A DNA stretch of 64,000 bases, taken from the NCBI RefSeq assembly GCF_008629685.1, contig NZ_VWSF01000014.1:62001-126000 (forward strand), given 5' to 3'. A model generated the notes under the pieces. That model ran no database searches. It was given only the letters and a program-made list of their open reading frames with translations, and had not been told where the DNA came from. Made by a program: the position numbers and the translations under genes. This DNA is from Adhaeribacter rhizoryzae (lineage in GTDB: Bacteria; Bacteroidota; Bacteroidia; Cytophagales; Hymenobacteraceae). This document shows, piece by piece, positions 60,498 through 64,000 of this stretch (position 1 is its first letter; each line of letters begins with the position of its first letter).

Positions 60498-61400
60498 ATG
60501 CAGCAAAAATATAACCCGCAGAATGCAGATATTAAAGTTTGGGTAAATGGTTTATGTGCCCGCCAAGAAGCCAAAGTTTCGGTTTTTGATAGTGCAGTGC
60601 AGGGCGGCGATGCGGTTTGGGAAGGCATCCGGATTTACAACGGTTACGCGTTTATGCTGGAGCAGCACATCGACCGCATGCATTATTCGGCGCACGCACT
60701 GGCCTTTGCCAATATTCCTAGCCGCGAAGAAATTAAGCAGGCGGTTTTTGCCACCTTAGAAGCCAACGGCATGCGCGATAATGCCCATATCCGGCTTACG
60801 CTTACCCGCGGCGAAAAAATTACTTCGGGCATGGACCCACGCCTAAACCAGGCCGGTTGCACCTTAATTGTTCTGGCCGAACACAAACCGCCAGTTTACG
60901 ACAATACCCAGGGCATTCGACTGATAACCAGTGCCATTCGCCGCAACAACCCGCAGTTTTTAGATTCCAAAATTCACCACAATAATCTATTAAATAATAT
61001 TTTGGCTAAGATAGAAGCCAACGTAGCCGGTGCCGACGATGCTGTAATGCTGGACATACTAGGTTTTGTAGCCGAAACCAATGCCACCAATTTATTTATG
61101 ATTAAAAACGGCCATTTGTTTACGCCCCACGGCGATGCCTGTTTGCCCGGTATAACGCGTAAATTGGTGTTAGAAATAGCTACCGAGCTAGGAATTCCGG
61201 CCACCGAAAAGAATTTATCGCTAACCGAATTTTACAATGCCGACGAAGTTTTTACCACTGGCACCATGGGCGAACTTACACCCGTTCACGAAATAGACGG
61301 CCGCCAAATATTAAACCGCGCCAACGCTAATATTTTAAGCCGCTTACAGCAACACTTTACTACTAAAATACCGGTGTATGGTATAAAGCTGCCGTTTTAA
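60498..61400 (+). CDS. Class IV aminotransferase (branched-chain / D-amino acid type)
   Basis: A 300-residue PLP enzyme. Motifs: the N-terminal VFDSAVQGGDAVWEGIRIYNG near residue 28, PLP-binding Lys in LDSKIHHNNLLNNI near 157, and the family signature ETNATNLFMIKNGHLFTPH near 191, followed by GITRKLVLEIA and TGTMGELTPV, the cofactor phosphate region. It could act as branched-chain aminotransferase, D-amino acid transaminase or aminodeoxychorismate lyase. Tight coupling with the sulfotransferase-like gene (2 bp apart) hints at a dedicated pathway rather than general amino acid metabolism. Confidence 0.87.
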   Translation: MQQKYNPQNADIKVWVNGLCARQEAKVSVFDSAVQGGDAVWEGIRIYNGYAFMLEQHIDRMHYSAHALAFANIPSREEIKQAVFATLEANGMRDNAHIRLTLTRGEKITSGMDPRLNQAGCTLIVLAEHKPPVYDNTQGIRLITSAIRRNNPQFLDSKIHHNNLLNNILAKIEANVAGADDAVMLDILGFVAETNATNLFMIKNGHLFTPHGDACLPGITRKLVLEIATELGIPATEKNLSLTEFYNADEVFTTGTMGELTPVHEIDGRQILNRANANILSRLQQHFTTKIPVYGIKLPF

Positions 61401-61454
61401 GTTTAAGTTGATTCAGCGGCAAAAATAACTAACTCGAATATTTAAAAGACAACC

Positions 61455-61484
61455 ACCCCCACCCCTCCTAAACTTAGGCGGGGA
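61455..61484. repeat. Short C/G-rich palindrome
   Basis: CCACCCCTCCTAAACTTAGGCGGGGAG: the arms CCCCTCCT / AGGCGGGG flank TAAACTTA. Same kind as at 16412 and 21622. Confidence 0.5.
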
Positions 61485-61565
61485 GCCGGGCTAAAGGTTA
61501 AGTAAAGTCTGAAGATTATATAATAGGCTGTTTTAAATATTTATTGTGCTATAGTTTAATAGAGA

Positions 61566-61770
61566 ATGGCAGCTGCTACAGGGAGACTACAGCAGTTTGG
61601 GCGATGAGGGCCTTTCAGGTTTCCGGTGCGCAGCATCCCGACGCAGGAGGGAAGGAAAGATGAGCAGCCCGAATGACCAAACGGGGCCCGCCGGCCGGGA
61701 GGCAACTTAGGCTTAGAATATTAGTTAGCACCTTAGCATTGAAAGATGGAATCTTTCAAAAGATAACCGT
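61566..61770 (-). repeat. Dispersed intergenic repeat family A, copy 3 (inverted)
   Basis: Reverse complement of the block order at 2051 and 16131: CAGCAGTTTGGGCGATGAGG, CGCAGCATCCCGACGCAGGAGG, CCAAACGGGGCCCGCCGGCC and the terminal ATTGAAAGATGGAATCTTTCAAAAGATAAC. It occupies the gap downstream of both the aminotransferase and the MFS gene. Confidence 0.75.
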
Positions 61771-61813
61771 GAAATAAATTAATAACCTTTCGATAAGTAA
61801 AGCTGCTTTCCTT

Positions 61814-63067
61814 TTACAGATGCAACCTCCTCAACTTATCAGCTTTCCAGGAAGTAACCCCAACTACCAGCAAGGTCATGCAGCCGCCAAAAATTACGGC
61901 GGGTATTACGCCCAATAACCGGGCGGCAAACCCCGATTCGAAAGCCCCGATTTCGTTAGAAGAGCCCACAAAAATATTGTTTACCGACGAAACCCGCCCT
62001 TTCATATGCTCGGGCGTAAGGGTTTGCATTAACGTAGACCGAATGATAACACTAATGCTGTCGAAGGCGCCACTCAAGCCTAATAACACCAGCGAAAACC
62101 AGAAATTAGTAGACAAGCCAAACAAGATAATACACAAACCAAACCCCGCTACGCACAACAGCATGCGCTTGCCGGCATTAATTTTTACCGGACGATGGGT
62201 TAGAAAAACCGCCATTAAAATAGAGCCAATAGCTGGAGCTGCCCGCAAAAAACCCAACCCCTGCGGACCGGTATGTAAAATATCGGAAGCAAAAACCGGC
62301 AGCAAGGCCACCGCACCGCCAAACAGCACGGCAAATAAATCCAGCGACATGGCGCTTAAAATTATTTGGTTGTTAAACACAAAACGCAGGCCCGACAACA
62401 AACTTTCTTTTATGGGTAAGCGCCCTTGGGAAGGTGGCAACGGTTTAGCCGAAATTAGTAAGAAGAACAGCGTAGCCAGAAATAATAAAACTACCACTAC
62501 TGTATACGAAGCCGTAACGCCCCAGAACCCGTAAATTAAACCCCCAATAGCCGGTCCGGCCATAGAAGCACCCTGCGAGGTAGTAGTAGACCAGGTAACG
62601 GCATTGCCATATAATTGCTTATTATTTACAATTTGCGGCATAAACGAGAAAACCGCCGGGTTATTAAAGCCGCGGGCAATGCCCGTAAAAAAGATAACCA
62701 GGTAAATAGGCCACACCCCAAATTGCTGCAACACGCCCCGGCTTACCGGCAAGGTATACACCAGCAACGCCACCGAACAAGCCAGCAATACCAGCACACA
62801 GGTAAGAATAATAATTTTCCGGTTGTTATTATCGGCTACATGACCCGCGTACAAAGCTACTATAATGGCCGGAATGGCTTCGGCCAAACCAATCAGGCCT
62901 AGCGATAGCGGGTCTTTGGTAAGGCTGTAAATTTGCCAGCCAACCACCACGGCCTGCATCTGCAAAGCCAGCGATAAACACAACCGGGCCAATACAAATA
63001 ATCTGAATTCCGGAATTTTGAGCGCTGCATAAGGATCGTGCGGCGCGGCGGCTGGTACGGGTATCAT
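61814..63067 (-). CDS. MFS exporter (EntS-like)
   Basis: A 417-residue twelve-helix major facilitator, probably a drug or metabolite exporter. The helix 2-3 loop is AGHVADNNNRK near residue 75; NNPAVFSFMPQIVN near 135 and TTTSQGASMAGPAIGGLIYG near 160 correspond to the MFS_3 / enterobactin exporter S-like group. Its C-terminal half includes LRSTLMQTLTPEHMKGRVSS-like (IIRSTLMQTLTPEHMKGRVS), also typical. Substrate unknown. Monocistronic on the minus strand. Confidence 0.88.
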   Translation of the reverse strand: MIPVPAAAPHDPYAALKIPEFRLFVLARLCLSLALQMQAVVVGWQIYSLTKDPLSLGLIGLAEAIPAIIVALYAGHVADNNNRKIIILTCVLVLLACSVALLVYTLPVSRGVLQQFGVWPIYLVIFFTGIARGFNNPAVFSFMPQIVNNKQLYGNAVTWSTTTSQGASMAGPAIGGLIYGFWGVTASYTVVVVLLFLATLFFLLISAKPLPPSQGRLPIKESLLSGLRFVFNNQIILSAMSLDLFAVLFGGAVALLPVFASDILHTGPQGLGFLRAAPAIGSILMAVFLTHRPVKINAGKRMLLCVAGFGLCIILFGLSTNFWFSLVLLGLSGAFDSISVIIRSTLMQTLTPEHMKGRVSSVNNIFVGSSNEIGAFESGFAARLLGVIPAVIFGGCMTLLVVGVTSWKADKLRRLHL

Positions 63068-63272
63068 GTATAAATTAAACGCGAAAAAAGCTGAGATTTA
63101 GATAAAATACTTAGGTATAAATACCAGAACCGGAGTACAGCCATCTTAAATAAATTAAATATTTATACCTATTATTTGCTTGCAATGCTAATGTTATCCT
63201 TTTTATTTACTACCTTTAAAGAGGCAGAACTTGCTATTTCCGGCAACTGGTTGTGCCCCTGATCCAGCACCC

Positions 63273-63719
63273 ATGACACCTGAAAATTTTTCGGCTCAAT
63301 TGTTATATCAATCCGAATTAGCGGAGCTTTCTTTTTTACCCGAATCCGGAATATTATGGTTAAGCTGGAAAGCAAAAGCATCGTCGGTTATAATTCAGGA
63401 GGTATACGAGCAATTATTCCGGCAGATGCAAAGCCGCCAGGTAAAACACGTTTTGCTGGATGTAAGTCGGCGCGGACGTGCCACTGCCGCCGACGAAACC
63501 TGGATGATGCGCGAGTTTGTGCCACGGCTGCTGCAATTTTTTAAGGAAGGTATTTACCTGGCTTATTTGCTCGATGCCAGCCATTATCGGGCGTTAAAAG
63601 CAGAATCGCCGAATGGCAGTTTAGAAAGCCTAAGCCATTTGCTGAGCATGAATTATTTTAGAGAAGCGGGTAAAGCATTTACCTGGTTAACCACTAAAAA
63701 TTTACGAACAGCTATTTAA
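63273..63719 (+). CDS. STAS/SpoIIAA-like protein, function unknown
   Basis: A 148-residue cytoplasmic protein. The start at 63273 is preferred over an upstream in-frame ATG (63231) because the intervening residues are short and Pro/Cys-rich with no conserved look. The pattern ILWLSWKAKASSVIIQEVYEQ, VKHVLLDVSRRG, WMMREFVPRLLQF, IYLAYLLDASHYRALK resembles the alternating beta/alpha STAS-like fold found in many Bacteroidota proteins, without a clear phosphorylatable Ser. No operon partner. Confidence 0.7.
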   Translation: MTPENFSAQLLYQSELAELSFLPESGILWLSWKAKASSVIIQEVYEQLFRQMQSRQVKHVLLDVSRRGRATAADETWMMREFVPRLLQFFKEGIYLAYLLDASHYRALKAESPNGSLESLSHLLSMNYFREAGKAFTWLTTKNLRTAI

Positions 63720-63930
63720 TATAATTTTGTTTCACTCATTTTTTAAGCCTGCTTAACTTTTTACCAAACCAAACAGCATGGCATTTTTTTAACCAGGTAT
63801 CATAAATAATAGCAATTCTCTAGCCCATAAAGGCCTTTAGTTGTTGTACTACTGCCAGCTTACAGCCCATAATCAGCCTTAAGTTTTGGATCTATTTTTA
63901 TTCTTTTTAATATAATTTCTTTCTAATATT

Positions 63931-63938
63931 TACCTTTG
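63931..63938 (+). promoter_or_regulatory. Promoter -7 element (TACCTTTG) of the partial gene at the right edge
   Basis: Exact TAnnTTTG match, 15 bases before the ATG at 63953. Confidence 0.55.
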
Positions 63939-63952
63939 CAGAAAGTAAACAT

Positions 63953-64000
63953 ATGGTTGAGGCAAGCGACAATTTATCCCTTAATTTCAGGCCCGAACTG
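63953..64000 (+). CDS. Start of an unidentified gene (truncated by window end)
   Basis: ATG at 63953 opens a frame of 16 codons (MVEASDNLSLNFRPEL) running off the right edge. The well-placed TACCTTTG promoter element supports a real start. Too short to identify. Confidence 0.5.
   Translation, partial: MVEASDNLSLNFRPEL

Noticed and set aside
61878-62534. 218-residue open frame on the plus strand
   Set aside because: Antisense to the MFS exporter; low-complexity Pro/Asn/Lys composition and no independent start signal.

Overview
The window reads as a chromosomal segment of a Bacteroidota bacterium, most likely a Cytophagales member related to Adhaeribacter, Hymenobacter or Pontibacter. The evidence is the gene set (PorT-like barrels, Wzi-like capsule protein, DUF2281 antitoxins, bTHX ribosomal protein), starts without Shine-Dalgarno sites, and promoters of the Bacteroidota form TAnnTTTG. 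Base composition is mixed: most genes are moderately GC-rich, and a few islands are clearly AT-rich.

Positions 1-15929 form a nitrate assimilation region. On the minus strand, nirB, nirD, a NarK-type transporter and a molybdopterin nitrate reductase (running off the left edge) form one operon. An outer-membrane porin, an NrtA-type lipoprotein, a permease and an ATPase form a second one. A PfkB kinase lies between them. On the plus strand, divergent from the porin, sit a PilJ-domain (NarX-like) histidine kinase and an overlapping NarL-like regulator. The two operons share two cis elements. One is an 82-bp ungapped upstream block with two inverted repeats. The other is a leader hairpin whose stem sequences differ but whose pairing, hexaloop TTGCCG and adjoining block are conserved. 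The hairpin lies 131 bp from the upstream block in both places. I consider this the strongest candidate for an undescribed system: a nitrate regulon with a two-component regulator, a palindromic operator and a structured leader.

Positions 16000-33037 hold two convergent secreted glycoside hydrolases (GH43, GH5), a decayed DUF2281/PIN toxin-antitoxin pair, tRNA-His, pyrC, a DEAD-box helicase, upp, a Wzi-like protein, DoxX, and a surface polysaccharide/lipid group (GT2, MsbA-like exporter, gmhA), then a ComM/YifB ATPase. Positions 33147-34335 are an AT-rich two-gene insert encoding a proteasome-like Ntn-hydrolase and a 57-residue charged protein. Positions 34493-55356 hold a polysaccharide lyase, a PagL-like deacylase, two tandem PorT-like barrels, a dipeptidase, a YfbM-like protein, plsY, a 1753-residue secreted protein, prmA, tpiA, a carbohydrate esterase, uvrA and the tiny bTHX gene.

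Positions 55560-58950 are an AT-rich array of small plus-strand genes separated by structured spacers, resembling a cassette array. Two members are broken (a frameshift and an in-frame amber), and it ends in a DUF2281/PemK toxin-antitoxin pair. To its right are a DinB-like protein, a sulfotransferase-like/class IV aminotransferase pair, an MFS exporter, a STAS-like protein and the start of another gene. At least three families of dispersed intergenic repeats (A, about 205 bp; B, perfect palindromes; C, about 205 bp with terminal inverted repeats) are scattered through the window.
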